A stretch of 64,000 nt of DNA from Reyranella humidisoli (GCF_019039055.1 NZ_JAHOPB010000003.1:310001-374000); one strand, 5' to 3'. Positions 17,057 through 27,971 are shown, numbered from the stretch's first letter. Numbers and translations: made by a program. Notes: generated by a model from the letters alone, not told the origin.

Positions 17057-18532
17057 TCACCCGCCTCGGCGAACCTGCGGCGTGCGAACCACGGGGACGT
17101 CGAGGTCCTTTATCTTCTTGCGCAACGTGTTGCGATTGAGCCCCAGGAGACGGGCCGCGCGCAACTGATTCCCGCGTGTAGCCCCTAGCGCCAGCGCGAG
17201 CAACGGGCGCTCGACCTCGGAAATGACACGATCGTACATGCCGTCAGGCGGCAGCCGGTCGCCGTGGGCGGCAAACATCGACTGGAGATGACGGTCGACC
17301 GCGTCGGCCAGCGACACGTCGTCCGCCATTTCCGACGACGAGGACGTGGGCTCGATCGCCGACATCGCATCGGCCAGCTCGGCCTCGATCGTCTCCACCC
17401 CGATGATCTCCTCGGAATAGAGCGCGGAGAGCCTGCGGACCAGGTTGACGAGTTCGCGCACGTTGCCTGGCCAGCGATGCTGTTTCAGGCGGGTCATCGC
17501 TTCCGGCGACAGGACCTTGGTCGGCAGGCCGTCGGTGGTGGCGGCCTGCAGATAGTGGTTGGCGAGTTCAGGGATGTCGTCCAGCCGCTCGCGCAGCGGC
17601 GGCAGGCGGATCGGCACGACGTTCAGGCGGTAATAGAGATCCTCGCGGAACAGGCCCTGCTGGATGAGGCGGCGCAGGTCGCGATGGGTCGCCGCGACGA
17701 TGCGGACATTGGCCTTGATCGGCGTGCGACCGCCGACCGTCATGTACTCGCCTTCCTGCAGCACGCGCAGCAGGCGCGTCTGGGCCTCGGGCGGCATGTC
17801 GCCGATTTCGTCGAGGAACAGCGTGCCGCCGGAGGCCTGCTCGAACTTGCCGGCCGTCCGCTGAACCGCGCCGGTGAAGGCGCCGCGCTCATGGCCGAAC
17901 AGCTCGCTCTCGATCAGCTCGCGCGGGATCGCCGCCATGTTGAGGGCAATGAAGGGGCCCTTCCGGCGCTTGCCGTAGTCGTGCAGGGCGCGCGCGACCA
18001 ACTCCTTGCCCGCGCCCGACTCGCCGGTGACCATGACCGTGAGGTCGGTCGACATAAGGCGCGCCAGCGTGCGGTAGATCTCCTGCATCGCGGGCGATCG
18101 GCCGATCAGCGGCAGGCGCTCGCCCTCTTCCGGGCGGGCCGCGGCCCGCTGCACCGGGGTGGCCGGCGCCGACAGCGCGCGGTTCACCACCGAGATCAGC
18201 TCATTCAGGTCGAAGGGCTTGGGCAGGTATTCGAAGGCGCCGCGTTCAGTCGCACGCACAGCCGTGAGCAGGGTCGACTGCGCGCTCATGACGATGATGC
18301 GCAGGTCGGGCCGCAGCTTGCGGATGCGTGGCACCAGGTCGAGGCCGTTCTCGTCGGGCATCACCACGTCGGTGATGACGAGCTGCCCCTCGCCTTCCTG
18401 GACCCATTGCCAGAGCGTGGAGGCGGTGCCGGTGCTGCGAACCGTGTGACCCTGCCGGCCGAGGGCCTGGTGCAGGACGGTGCGGATGGCGCGGTCGTCG
18501 TCGGCGACGAGAATGGTGGCGCCGGCGCTCAC
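17057..18532 (-). CDS. ntrC: Nitrogen regulator NtrC (NR I)
   Basis: The 491-residue sigma54 activator has receiver D55 (VITDVVMPD), Walker A GESGAGKE (170-177), an intact GAFTGA loop at 217-222, Walker B GGTLFLDEI with D241, and a C-terminal Fis-type HTH (GNQLRAARLLGLNRNTLRKK). It activates glutamine synthetase, ammonium transport and related operons when nitrogen is limiting. Unlike the neighbouring NtrX it keeps every catalytic motif. The GTG start overlaps the ntrB TGA. Confidence 0.97.
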   Translation of the reverse strand: MSAGATILVADDDRAIRTVLHQALGRQGHTVRSTGTASTLWQWVQEGEGQLVITDVVMPDENGLDLVPRIRKLRPDLRIIVMSAQSTLLTAVRATERGAFEYLPKPFDLNELISVVNRALSAPATPVQRAAARPEEGERLPLIGRSPAMQEIYRTLARLMSTDLTVMVTGESGAGKELVARALHDYGKRRKGPFIALNMAAIPRELIESELFGHERGAFTGAVQRTAGKFEQASGGTLFLDEIGDMPPEAQTRLLRVLQEGEYMTVGGRTPIKANVRIVAATHRDLRRLIQQGLFREDLYYRLNVVPIRLPPLRERLDDIPELANHYLQAATTDGLPTKVLSPEAMTRLKQHRWPGNVRELVNLVRRLSALYSEEIIGVETIEAELADAMSAIEPTSSSSEMADDVSLADAVDRHLQSMFAAHGDRLPPDGMYDRVISEVERPLLALALGATRGNQLRAARLLGLNRNTLRKKIKDLDVPVVRTPQVRRGG

Positions 18533-19638
18533 GGCGCGGCCTGCGGGAACTGGAGAGGCAACATGATCCTGAATGATGTGCGGCCGGGTTCGCTGTCGAA
18601 CTCGATGGCGCCGCCGTGGTCGTTGACGATCTTGGCGACCAAAGCAAGTCCTAGGCCAGTTCCGGTCGGCTTGTTGGTCACGAAAGCGTCGAACAGGTGC
18701 GCGCGGATCTCGTCGGACACGCCAAGGCCATTGTCTCGTACCGAGACGACCAGCGGCAGGTTGACCCTCGTCTGCTGGCCCGGCACCGCGAGGCGCAGCC
18801 CGTGGCGATAGGCGGTCGAAAGCTCGATCTCGCGCTCGCCATCGCCCGGCGCCTCACAGGCGTTCTTCACGAGATTGAGGAACACCTGGATGAGCTGGTC
18901 GCGGTCGCCGTGCACGTCGGGCAGCGACGGGTCGTAGGTTTCGACGAAGCGCACGCCCTTGCCGAAGCCGTTCTGCGACAGGCGGCGGACGTGGTTGAGG
19001 ACCTGGTGGATGTTGATGGGGCCGCGATCGATCGGGCGGCCGTCGGCGAAAGCCTCCATGCGGTCGACCAGCGCCACGATGCGGTCGGTCTCCTCGCAGA
19101 TCAGCTCGGTCAGCTCGCGCTCCGAATCCGGCACCGACTGCTCGAGAAGCTGCGCGGCGCCGCGGATGCCCGACAGCGGGTTCTTGACCTCGTGCGCCAG
19201 CATGGCGGCCAGCGCGCTTACCGAGCGGGCGGCGCTGCGATGGGACATCTGGCGGTCGATGTTGCGGGCAATGGTCTGCTCGACCAGTGACACCGCGACG
19301 AGGCCGTCGCTGTCGACGATCGGCGAGAGTCGCAGCGCGCAGAAGCGCGTGCCGATACGTGGCGACGCCAGCGTGACGCCATTCTCTGCCACCGCACCGC
19401 CGGTCGTCAGGACCTGCTCCAGCAACGAGAAGAGCGGCGTGTCGTCGGGGATGAACTCGTTCAACGGATGGCCGACCAGGCGGGCACGGCCGACGCCGAA
19501 GAACTGCTCGGCCGAAAGGTTGGCGTAGTGGATCAGGCCGTTCGCTTCGACGACGATGATCGCCTCGGAGAGCGAGTCGAGGATAGCCGTCGGGAACTGG
19601 TCACTCATGCCGTTTCGTTTGAGGGGGCGCAGTGACAT
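18529..19638 (-). CDS. ntrB: Nitrogen sensor kinase/phosphatase NtrB (NR II)
   Basis: The 369-residue soluble kinase has an N-terminal PAS domain (about 20-120), a HisKA phospho-acceptor H149 in AMLAHEVKNPLSG, and an ATPase domain with LVKNACEA (N box), VRDNGLGV and GTGLGLALV. It controls NtrC phosphorylation under PII protein control. The ATG at 19638 overlaps the dusB stop (TGATG) and is favoured; ATG 19608 (MSDQFPTA) is an alternative. No transmembrane segment is visible. Confidence 0.96.
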   Translation of the reverse strand: MSLRPLKRNGMSDQFPTAILDSLSEAIIVVEANGLIHYANLSAEQFFGVGRARLVGHPLNEFIPDDTPLFSLLEQVLTTGGAVAENGVTLASPRIGTRFCALRLSPIVDSDGLVAVSLVEQTIARNIDRQMSHRSAARSVSALAAMLAHEVKNPLSGIRGAAQLLEQSVPDSERELTELICEETDRIVALVDRMEAFADGRPIDRGPINIHQVLNHVRRLSQNGFGKGVRFVETYDPSLPDVHGDRDQLIQVFLNLVKNACEAPGDGEREIELSTAYRHGLRLAVPGQQTRVNLPLVVSVRDNGLGVSDEIRAHLFDAFVTNKPTGTGLGLALVAKIVNDHGGAIEFDSEPGRTSFRIMLPLQFPQAAP

Positions 19639-20645
19639 CAGGCCGCCTGCCGATCGAGTGCCGGCAGGAAGAACTCGGCCAGCATGCTGCGAACCTTGTC
19701 GGCAGAAGTCTCGCGGTTCACGGCGGCGCGGAAGTCGGCCGATGCGGCCAGACCCTTGGAGTACCAGCCGAGATGCTTGCGCGCCATGCGCACACCGGTC
19801 TCGAGGCCGTAATGCTCGAGCATCGCCTCGAAGTGCGTGCGCACCGCCGTATACTGCTCGGCGATCGACGGATCGGGCAGACGCTCGCCGGTGCGCAGAT
19901 AGCGAATCGCCTGGCTCAGGAACCACGGCCGACCGTAGGCGCCGCGGCCGATCATGATGCCGTCGGCGCCCGACTGATCGAGCGCCTGGTCGATGTCTTC
20001 GAGCGTGGTGATGTCGCCGTTGACGATGACGGGCAGCCTGGTCGCTTCCTTGACGTTGCGGACGAACGCCCAGTCGGCGTGCCCGTCGTAGAAATCGCAG
20101 CGTGTGCGGCCGTGCACGGTCAGCATCTTGATCCCGCACTCTTCCGCGATGCGCGCGAGGTTCGGCGCGTTGCGGTTGGTCGAATCCCAGCCGGTGCGCA
20201 TCTTCAGCGTCACCGGCAGCTTCACCGCCTTCACCGTCGCCTCGAGGATCTTCGCGGCATGCACCTCGTCGCGCATCAGCGAGGAGCCGGCATGGCCATT
20301 GACGACCTTCTTCACGGGGCAGCCGAAGTTGATGTCGATGATCGCGGCGCCGCGATCCTCGTTGAGCTTCGCCGCCTCGGCCATCACCTCGGGTTCGCAG
20401 CCCGCGAGCTGCACCGACATGGGAAACTCTTCCGGCGTGGTCTTGGCCATCAGGAGCGTCTTGCGGTTCTCTCGAACCATCGCGACCGAGGCGATCATCT
20501 CGGACACGACGAGGCCCGCCCCACGCCGCTTCACCATCTGGCGGAAGGGCAGGTCGCTGACGCCCGACAGCGGAGCGAGGATGACCGGGTCCTCGATACG
20601 GACGGGTCCAATGTCGACAGGTTTGAGGCGGTGTGCGTTTTGCAT
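19638..20645 (-). CDS. dusB: tRNA-dihydrouridine synthase (DusB/NifR3)
   Basis: The 335-residue FMN enzyme reduces uridine in the tRNA D-loop. Its barrel motifs are APLSGVSDLPFR, DINFGCP with the catalytic cysteine and KMRTGW, then TVHGRTR, NGDI and MIGRGAYGRPW. As nifR3 it leads the ntrBC operon in alphaproteobacteria. The ATG at 20645 was chosen because the family starts near LKPVDIGP; upstream residues would come from the promoter region. Confidence 0.95.
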   Translation of the reverse strand: MQNAHRLKPVDIGPVRIEDPVILAPLSGVSDLPFRQMVKRRGAGLVVSEMIASVAMVRENRKTLLMAKTTPEEFPMSVQLAGCEPEVMAEAAKLNEDRGAAIIDINFGCPVKKVVNGHAGSSLMRDEVHAAKILEATVKAVKLPVTLKMRTGWDSTNRNAPNLARIAEECGIKMLTVHGRTRCDFYDGHADWAFVRNVKEATRLPVIVNGDITTLEDIDQALDQSGADGIMIGRGAYGRPWFLSQAIRYLRTGERLPDPSIAEQYTAVRTHFEAMLEHYGLETGVRMARKHLGWYSKGLAASADFRAAVNRETSADKVRSMLAEFFLPALDRQAA

Positions 20646-20668
20646 TCTTTGTTCAGTTATTAGGCATC

Positions 20669-20683
20669 TTGTGCAGTGCACAA
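20669..20683. promoter_or_regulatory. Palindrome in the dusB-ispDF divergent promoter region
   Basis: TTGTGCA-g-TGCACAA is a perfect 7-1-7 inverted repeat 24 bases upstream of the dusB ATG. The half sites point the opposite way to those of the enteric NtrC consensus, so it is not an obvious NtrC box. It is a good candidate operator for the dusB-ntrBC-ntrYX operon. Confidence 0.45.
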
Positions 20684-20767
20684 TAATTGAGCGAGCAATA
20701 GCGGGTCCGGACGGTCGGCGCAAGGGTCGGAAGTGCGCACGGCCGGAACCCTGCTAAATTGAGCATT

Positions 20768-21928
20768 ATGCGTAAAGTCACCGCCCTCATCGTCGCGGCC
20801 GGCCGCGGCAGCCGCTTCGGCGGCCCGCTGCCCAAGCAATATGCGCTTCTTGCCGGCCGGCCGGTCCTGCGCCGGACGATCGCCGCCTTCCACGCGGCCG
20901 GCGTCGACCGGGTCCAGGTCGTGATCGGTCCGGGAGATGACGCCCATTATGCCGCGGCGACCGACGGGCTCGACCTGCCCGCGCCGATCCAGGGGGGCGC
21001 AAGCCGTCAGCAGTCGGTCCTGAACGGGCTGGAAGCGCTGGCCGGAAACCCTCCCGACCTGGTCGCGATACACGATGCCGCCCGCCCCTTCGTGCGAGGC
21101 GCCGAGATCGAGGCCTGCCTTGCGGCGGCCTCGGTCGAAGGAATCGACGGCGCGGTGCTTGGGATCCCGCTCGCCGATACCCTGAAGCGCGTCGGCGACG
21201 GCAATGCCGTCACGGAGACGGTGCCGCGCCGGGATTTGTGGCGGGCGCAGACGCCGCAGGTGTTCCGTTTCGCACCGCTGCTCGCCGCCCATCGCGCCGC
21301 CGCGCCGCTGGCCACCGCCGAGGCGACCGCGCTGACTGACGATGCCGCCGTGGCGGAGCGTGCGGGGCTCAAGGTTGTCATGGTCGCGGGCAGCGAGGAT
21401 AACCGCAAGATCACCACCGCCGAGGATCTTCTCTCGACCCGCATGGAAACCCGCACCGCTCTCGGTTTCGACGTGCACGGCTTCGGACCGGGTACCGCCG
21501 TCATGCTGGGCGGCGTCGCCGTGCCGCACAGCCAGGCGCTGGCCGGCCATTCCGACGCCGACGTGGCGCTGCATGCGCTCACCGACGCGGTGCTGGGCAC
21601 GATCGGCGCCGGCGACATCGGCAAGCATTTCCCGCCGTCCGACCCGCAATGGCGCGGCGCCTCGTCCGACCGCTTCCTGCGCCACGCCGTCGATCTCGTG
21701 ACGGCACGCGGCGGACGCATCGTCCATCTTGATGTCACGATCGTCTGCGAAGCCCCGAAGGTCGGGCCGCATCGCGACGCCATCGTGCGGAGCATCGCCC
21801 GCATTGCCGACATCGCGCCCGACCGCGTCAGCGTGAAGGCCACCACCACCGAGGGGCTTGGCTTCACCGGCCGCCGCGAAGGCGTCGCGGCGCAGGCCTT
21901 GGCCACCGTGGAATTACCGAGGAGCTGA
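20768..21928 (+). CDS. ispDF: Bifunctional IspD/IspF of the MEP pathway
   Basis: The 386-residue fusion performs two isoprenoid precursor steps. Residues 1 to about 225 are the cytidylyltransferase (VTALIVAAGRGSRFGGPLPKQY, AIHDAARPFV, WRAQTPQVF). Residues about 229-386 are the 2-C-methyl-D-erythritol 2,4-cyclodiphosphate synthase (GFDVHGF, LAGHSDADV, TTTEGLGFTGRREG). Fusion of IspD to IspF is typical of alphaproteobacteria and some epsilonproteobacteria. The ATG was preferred over the TTG nine bases upstream. Confidence 0.96.
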   Translation: MRKVTALIVAAGRGSRFGGPLPKQYALLAGRPVLRRTIAAFHAAGVDRVQVVIGPGDDAHYAAATDGLDLPAPIQGGASRQQSVLNGLEALAGNPPDLVAIHDAARPFVRGAEIEACLAAASVEGIDGAVLGIPLADTLKRVGDGNAVTETVPRRDLWRAQTPQVFRFAPLLAAHRAAAPLATAEATALTDDAAVAERAGLKVVMVAGSEDNRKITTAEDLLSTRMETRTALGFDVHGFGPGTAVMLGGVAVPHSQALAGHSDADVALHALTDAVLGTIGAGDIGKHFPPSDPQWRGASSDRFLRHAVDLVTARGGRIVHLDVTIVCEAPKVGPHRDAIVRSIARIADIAPDRVSVKATTTEGLGFTGRREGVAAQALATVELPRS

Positions 21929-21934
21929 CTGCCG

Positions 21935-22426
21935 ATGTTCGACCACGAGATGCGGGACGGCGCGGAGCGTGTCCTGTTCGCCTGCCGCAAGCACGGCTTC
22001 AAGGTTGTCACGGCCGAGTCGTGCACCGGCGGCCTGATCGCCGCGACGCTGACGGCCGTCGCCGGCTCCTCCGACGTCGTGGACCGCGGCTTCGTCACCT
22101 ACTCCAACGAATCCAAGCGCGAGATGATCGGCGTGCCGTGGGACGCGATCGTGAGCCATGGCGCGGTGAGCGAACCGGTGGCGCGGGCGATGGCGGCGGG
22201 CGCCCTCGCCCGCTCCGGCGCACAGCTTTCGGTCTCGGTGACCGGCGTGGCCGGCCCCGGCGGCGGTTCCGCCGAGAAGCCGGTCGGCCTCGTTCATTTC
22301 GGTGCCTGCCGCACCGGCTTCGAAACGATTGCCGAGCGTCACGTCTTCCCCGGCGACCGCGACGGAATCCGCCGCCTCACGGTGATCACCGCGCTCGCGA
22401 TGCTGGCCAAGCTGGCGGAGCGCTAA
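21935..22426 (+). CDS. CinA C-terminal-type nicotinamide-nucleotide amidase
   Basis: The 163-residue protein is the stand-alone C-terminal domain of CinA (PncC type), which deamidates NMN to nicotinate mononucleotide. Conserved blocks are TAESCTGGLIAATLT, VTYSNESKR and VTGVAGPGGGSAEKPVG. The ATG follows the ispDF stop by six bases and has a GAGGAGC sequence, so the two are co-transcribed. Its last four bases overlap the end of the opposing COQ10-like gene. Confidence 0.9.
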   Translation: MFDHEMRDGAERVLFACRKHGFKVVTAESCTGGLIAATLTAVAGSSDVVDRGFVTYSNESKREMIGVPWDAIVSHGAVSEPVARAMAAGALARSGAQLSVSVTGVAGPGGGSAEKPVGLVHFGACRTGFETIAERHVFPGDRDGIRRLTVITALAMLAKLAER

Positions 22427-22899
22427 GCCGGGAGTTCCTTGGCGGCTGCAGACTTGCCGTAGAGCTGCGCTGCCCGCGCCTCGAAGGCCGAGACCATGCG
22501 GCGGACGGCTTCGGCGAACAGGAGCTGGACCGTCTTCTGCAGCAGCAGCGAGCGGAAATCGAATTCCAGCTCGAAGTCGATTTGGGTGCCTTCCGCATGG
22601 GGACGGAAGATCCAGCGGCTCTTCAACAGCCGGAACGGACCCTCGATGCCGGTCGTGTCGATGCGCGGGCCCTCGGGATCGTCGGGTGCGCGCACGACAC
22701 GCGAGACGAACTTCTCGTGGAACGGCCCGAAGCCGATCGCCAGCTCGGCGATCTCGACCGTCGGGCTCTCGCGGCGGCGGATGCGGCCGGCGAAGCACCA
22801 GGGCAGGAACTCCGGGTAGCGCGGCACGTCGGCCACCAGGTCGAACAGCTGTCGCGGCTGGAACGGAACGACTCGCCGTTCCTGGTGACGGGTAGCCAA
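22423..22899 (-). CDS. COQ10/RatA-like START-domain protein
   Basis: The 158-residue START/polyketide-cyclase-fold protein has the family pattern FDLVADVPRYPEFLPWC near the N-terminus and FELEFDF in the middle. Homologues bind ubiquinone (Coq10) or act as the ribosome-associated toxin RatA; near lipA and pdh in alphaproteobacteria the ubiquinone role is likelier. The start is a TTG that gives the expected N-terminus (ATRHQERRVVPF), seven bases after the lipA stop. Confidence 0.88.
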   Translation of the reverse strand: MATRHQERRVVPFQPRQLFDLVADVPRYPEFLPWCFAGRIRRRESPTVEIAELAIGFGPFHEKFVSRVVRAPDDPEGPRIDTTGIEGPFRLLKSRWIFRPHAEGTQIDFELEFDFRSLLLQKTVQLLFAEAVRRMVSAFEARAAQLYGKSAAAKELPA

Positions 22900-22906
22900 G
22901 AGGCCG

Positions 22907-23866
22907 TCAGCCTTTGAGCTGGGCCACGCGCGCGGCCTTGAGGCGCGCGAAGTCGTCGCCAGCGTGATAGCTCGACCGCGTCAGCGGCGAGGACGAGACC
23001 ATCAGGAAGCCCTTGGCGCGGGCCATCTGCGCCAGCTCCGAGAACTCGGCCGGCGTCCAGAAACGGTCGAGCGCCGCGTGCTTGGGCGTCGGCTGCAGGT
23101 ACTGGCCGATGGTCAGGAAGTCGACGTCGGCGGCGCGCAGGTCGTCCATCACCTGCAGGATCTCCTCGCGCGTCTCGCCCAGCCCGACCATGAGGCCCGA
23201 CTTGGTGAACATCGCAGGGTCGATCTCCTTCACGCGCGACAGAAGCCGCAGCGAGGTGAAGTAGCGCGCGCCCGGACGGATGGTCGGATAGAGCCGCGGC
23301 ACCGTCTCGAGATTATGGTTGAAGACGTCGGGCCGCGACGCGACCACCGTCTCGATGGCACCTGGCTTGCGCATGAAGTCCGGCGTCAGGATCTCGACCG
23401 TGGTGGCGGGCGCCGACTTGTGCAGCGCCGTGATCACCTCGGCGAAATGCCCTGCTCCACCGTCGTCCAGATCGTCGCGGTCGACCGAGGTCACCACGAC
23501 ATGGCCGAGGCCGAGCTTGCCGACCGCTTCGGCGATGTTGGCCGGCTCGTGCGGATTGAGAGCGCCGGGCTTGCCGGTCGCGACGTTGCAGAAGGCGCAG
23601 GCCCGCGTGCAGGTCTCGCCCATGATCATGAAGGTGGCGTGCTTCTGCTTCCAGCACTCGCCGATGTTCGGGCAGGCCGCTTCCTCGCAGACGGTCGTGA
23701 GCTTGAGCTCGCGCATCAACCGCTTGGTCTCGGCGTACTCCGGCGAGTTCGGCGCACGGACCCTGATCCAATCCGGCTTGCGCTGGATCGGATTGTCCGG
23801 CCGATGCGCCTTCTCGGGGTGGCGCTCGGCGCGGGTCAGGGAAAGCTTGTCGAGGGTTCCGTCCAT
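22907..23866 (-). CDS. lipA: Lipoyl synthase
   Basis: The 319-residue radical-SAM enzyme inserts two sulfurs into octanoyl groups on lipoyl domains. The auxiliary cluster cysteines are in CEEAACPNIGEC and the radical SAM cluster is CTRACAFC. The C-terminal segment SSSPLTRSSYHAG supplies the serine ligand. It ends the pdh operon next to lpdA (six-base gap) and matures the two lipoyl-bearing proteins encoded just upstream. Confidence 0.97.
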   Translation of the reverse strand: MDGTLDKLSLTRAERHPEKAHRPDNPIQRKPDWIRVRAPNSPEYAETKRLMRELKLTTVCEEAACPNIGECWKQKHATFMIMGETCTRACAFCNVATGKPGALNPHEPANIAEAVGKLGLGHVVVTSVDRDDLDDGGAGHFAEVITALHKSAPATTVEILTPDFMRKPGAIETVVASRPDVFNHNLETVPRLYPTIRPGARYFTSLRLLSRVKEIDPAMFTKSGLMVGLGETREEILQVMDDLRAADVDFLTIGQYLQPTPKHAALDRFWTPAEFSELAQMARAKGFLMVSSSPLTRSSYHAGDDFARLKAARVAQLKG

Positions 23867-23872
23867 GATCGG

Positions 23873-25285
23873 CTAGATATGGAGCGTCCGGCCATACGCC
23901 GCCAGTACCGACTCGTGCATCATCTCCGACAGGGTGGGATGCGGAAACACCGTGGCCATCAGCTCGGCCTCGGTGGTCTCCAGCGTCTTGGCGATGCTGT
24001 AGCCCTGAATCAGCTCGGTGACCTCGGCGCCGATCATGTGGGCGCCCAGGAGCTCGCCGGTCCTGGCGTCGAAGATCGTCTTGATGAAGCCCTCGGGCTC
24101 GCCCAGCGCGATCGCCTTGCCGTTGCCGATGAAGGGGAACTTGCCGACCTTGAGCTCCAGCCCCTTGGCCTTGGCCGCTGCCTCGGTGAGACCGATGCTC
24201 GCCACCTGCGGCTGGCAGTAGGTGCAGCCCGGGATGTTCTCGGTCTTCATCGGGTGGACGCCCTTAACGCCGGCGATCTTCTCGACCACCAGCACGCCCT
24301 CGTGCATCGCCTTGTGCGCGAGCCACGGCGGGCCCGCGACGTCGCCGATCGCATAGACGTTCGGCTCGCCGGTGAAGCCCCATTGGTCGATCACGATGTG
24401 GGTCTTCTCGACCTTCACCTTGGTACCTTCGAGGCCCAGGTTCTCGACATTGCCGACGATGCCGACGGCGCTGATGACCCGGTCGACGGTGATCTGCTCG
24501 GCCTTGCCACCGACCGTGATGGTGGCGGTGACGTTGTTGGTGCCCTTCTTCAGGTTCGACACAGTGGCGCTGGTCAGGATCTTCATCCCCTGCTTCTCGA
24601 AGGCACGCTTGGCGAAGGCCGAGACCTCGGCATCCTCGACGGGGAGCACGCGGTCCATGACCTCGGCCACCGTCACCTCGGCGCCCATGGTCCGGTAGAA
24701 GCTCGCGAACTCGATGCCGATCGCGCCCGAGCCGATGACCAGCAGCGACTTCGGGAACTCCGGCGGCACCATCGCCTCCTTGTAGCTCCACACCAGCTTG
24801 CCGTCGGCCTCTAGACCGGGAAGCTGCCGCGCGCGGGCGCCCGTGGCCAGGATCACATCCTTGGCCGTCAGGGTGACGTTGCTCTTGTCCTTGAGCGCGA
24901 CGGCGATCTTGCGCCTGATCCCGTCTGTGCCGGCGAGCTTGGCCGTGCCGTCGAACACCGTGATCTTGTTCTTTTTCATCAGCATCGAGACGCCGTTGCT
25001 GAGCTGGCTCGCCACCTTGCGCGAACGCTCGACGATCTTCTTCGGGTCGAACGACACGTCCTTGACCGACAGGCCGTAGGCGTCGGCATGCTTGATGAGG
25101 CCGTAGACTTCCGAGGTGCGCAGCAGCGCCTTGGTCGGGATACAGCCCCAGTTGAGGCAGATGCCGCCCATATGCTCGCGCTCGACCACGGCGGTCTTGA
25201 GCCCTAGCTGCGCGGCGCGGATCGCGGCGACGTAGCCGCCCGGCCCGCCGCCCACGACAATCAGGTCGAAACTGGTCTCGGCCAT
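23873..25285 (-). CDS. lpdA: Dihydrolipoyl dehydrogenase (E3)
   Basis: The 470-residue flavoprotein reoxidises dihydrolipoamide using NAD. It has the FAD motif VGGGPGGYVAA, the redox disulfide GGICLNWGCIPTK, the NAD motif VIGSGAIGIEFAS, GDVAGPPWLAHKA, and the active-site histidine-glutamate in FPHPTLSEMMHE. Its position after pdhC makes it the E3 of the pyruvate dehydrogenase complex. It has no N-terminal lipoyl domain. Confidence 0.97.
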   Translation of the reverse strand: MAETSFDLIVVGGGPGGYVAAIRAAQLGLKTAVVEREHMGGICLNWGCIPTKALLRTSEVYGLIKHADAYGLSVKDVSFDPKKIVERSRKVASQLSNGVSMLMKKNKITVFDGTAKLAGTDGIRRKIAVALKDKSNVTLTAKDVILATGARARQLPGLEADGKLVWSYKEAMVPPEFPKSLLVIGSGAIGIEFASFYRTMGAEVTVAEVMDRVLPVEDAEVSAFAKRAFEKQGMKILTSATVSNLKKGTNNVTATITVGGKAEQITVDRVISAVGIVGNVENLGLEGTKVKVEKTHIVIDQWGFTGEPNVYAIGDVAGPPWLAHKAMHEGVLVVEKIAGVKGVHPMKTENIPGCTYCQPQVASIGLTEAAAKAKGLELKVGKFPFIGNGKAIALGEPEGFIKTIFDARTGELLGAHMIGAEVTELIQGYSIAKTLETTEAELMATVFPHPTLSEMMHESVLAAYGRTLHI

Positions 25286-25294
25286 GTCAGTCTC

Positions 25295-26575
25295 CTAGGC
25301 CAGCATCGCGGCGGGTTGCTCGATATACGCCTTGAGTGTCTGCAGGAACTGCGCGCCCATGGCGCCGTCCACCACGCGGTGATCGACGGCCAGCGTGCAG
25401 CTCATGATGTTGCGGATGACCATCTCGCCTTTGCGGACGACGACCCGCTCCTCGCCGGCGCCGACCGCCAGGATCATGGACTGCGGCGTGTTGATGATGG
25501 CGCCGAAGTCGCGGATGCCGAACATGCCGAGGTTCGAGATGGTGAAGCCGCCACCCTGGAACTCCTCAAGCTTCAGCTTGCCGCTCTTGGCGCGGCTGGC
25601 GAGATCCTTCATCTCGATCGAGATCTGCGCCAGGCCCTTCATGTCGGCGTTGCGCACGATCGGCGTGATCAGGCCGCGATCCGTGGCCACGGCGACGGAG
25701 ATGTCGACCGCCCCATACTGGATCATCTCCTCCTCGGTCCACGAGGCGTTGCACTCCGGATGGTCGCGCAGCGCCTTGGCGCAGGCCTTGATCACCATGT
25801 CGTTGACCGAGACCTTGGTGCCCTTCTTCTCGACGACGGCGTTGATCGCCGTGCGCGCCGTCAGCAGCGCGTCGATCTCGAAGTCGACCGTCAGGTAGAA
25901 ATGCGGGACGGTCTGCTTGGACTCGAGCATGCGCCGGGCGATGACCTTGCGGATGCTGGTATGCGGCACACGGCTGTCGCCGGGGGCGACAAACACCGGT
26001 TGGCCGCCGGTGGCCGGCGTCGGGGCAGCAGCCTTTGGCGCAGCCTTGGGAGCCGCCGCAGCCGGAGCGGCGCCTGGCTTCGCGTTCTCGACGTCGGCCT
26101 TGACGATGCGGCCGTTTGGCCCGGAGCCCTTGAGGCCGGCGAGGTCGATGCCCTTGTCCGCCGCTATGCGCTTGGCCAGCGGCGAGGCAAAGATGCGGGT
26201 GCCGCCAGGGGAAGCGGCCGGCTTGGCCGCCGGTGCAGGCGCGGCCGCGGGAGCCAGCGCTGCCGGCTTCTCTTCGGCCTTGGGCGCCGGTGCGGCAGCG
26301 GCAGATGTCGCAGGCTCGGCGACGTCCTTCTCGCCTTCTTCCAGCAGGACGGCGATGACGGCGTTGACCTTCACACCTTCGGCGCCTTCCTCGACCAGGA
26401 TCTGGCCGATCTTGCCCTCGTCCACGGCCTCGACTTCCATCGTGGCCTTGTCGGTCTCGATCTCGCAGATCACCTGGCCGGACTTGACCGCGTCACCGAC
26501 CTTGACGTGCCACTTGGCGAGCTTGCCCTCCGTCATGGTGGGCGAGAGCGCGGGCATCAGGATGTTGATCGACAT
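25295..26575 (-). CDS. pdhC: Pyruvate dehydrogenase E2, dihydrolipoamide acetyltransferase
   Basis: The 426-residue core protein has one lipoyl domain (1-80, lysine in EIETDKATMEVEA), an Ala/Pro linker, a peripheral subunit-binding domain (about 130-165, ASPLAKRIAADKGID) and the catalytic acetyltransferase domain ending with HRVVDGAMGAQFL. The lipoyl domain is nearly identical over its first 55 residues to that of the neighbouring E1 beta protein. Confidence 0.96.
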   Translation of the reverse strand: MSINILMPALSPTMTEGKLAKWHVKVGDAVKSGQVICEIETDKATMEVEAVDEGKIGQILVEEGAEGVKVNAVIAVLLEEGEKDVAEPATSAAAAPAPKAEEKPAALAPAAAPAPAAKPAASPGGTRIFASPLAKRIAADKGIDLAGLKGSGPNGRIVKADVENAKPGAAPAAAAPKAAPKAAAPTPATGGQPVFVAPGDSRVPHTSIRKVIARRMLESKQTVPHFYLTVDFEIDALLTARTAINAVVEKKGTKVSVNDMVIKACAKALRDHPECNASWTEEEMIQYGAVDISVAVATDRGLITPIVRNADMKGLAQISIEMKDLASRAKSGKLKLEEFQGGGFTISNLGMFGIRDFGAIINTPQSMILAVGAGEERVVVRKGEMVIRNIMSCTLAVDHRVVDGAMGAQFLQTLKAYIEQPAAMLA

Positions 26576-26590
26576 GCCGTCTCTCCCGCC

Positions 26591-27967
<1,377 letters not shown>

Positions 27968-27971
27968 GGGA

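Noticed and set aside
20669..20683. NtrC-binding site
   Set aside because: The half sites are inverted relative to the known TGCAC...GTGCA pattern, so it is kept only as an unidentified palindrome.
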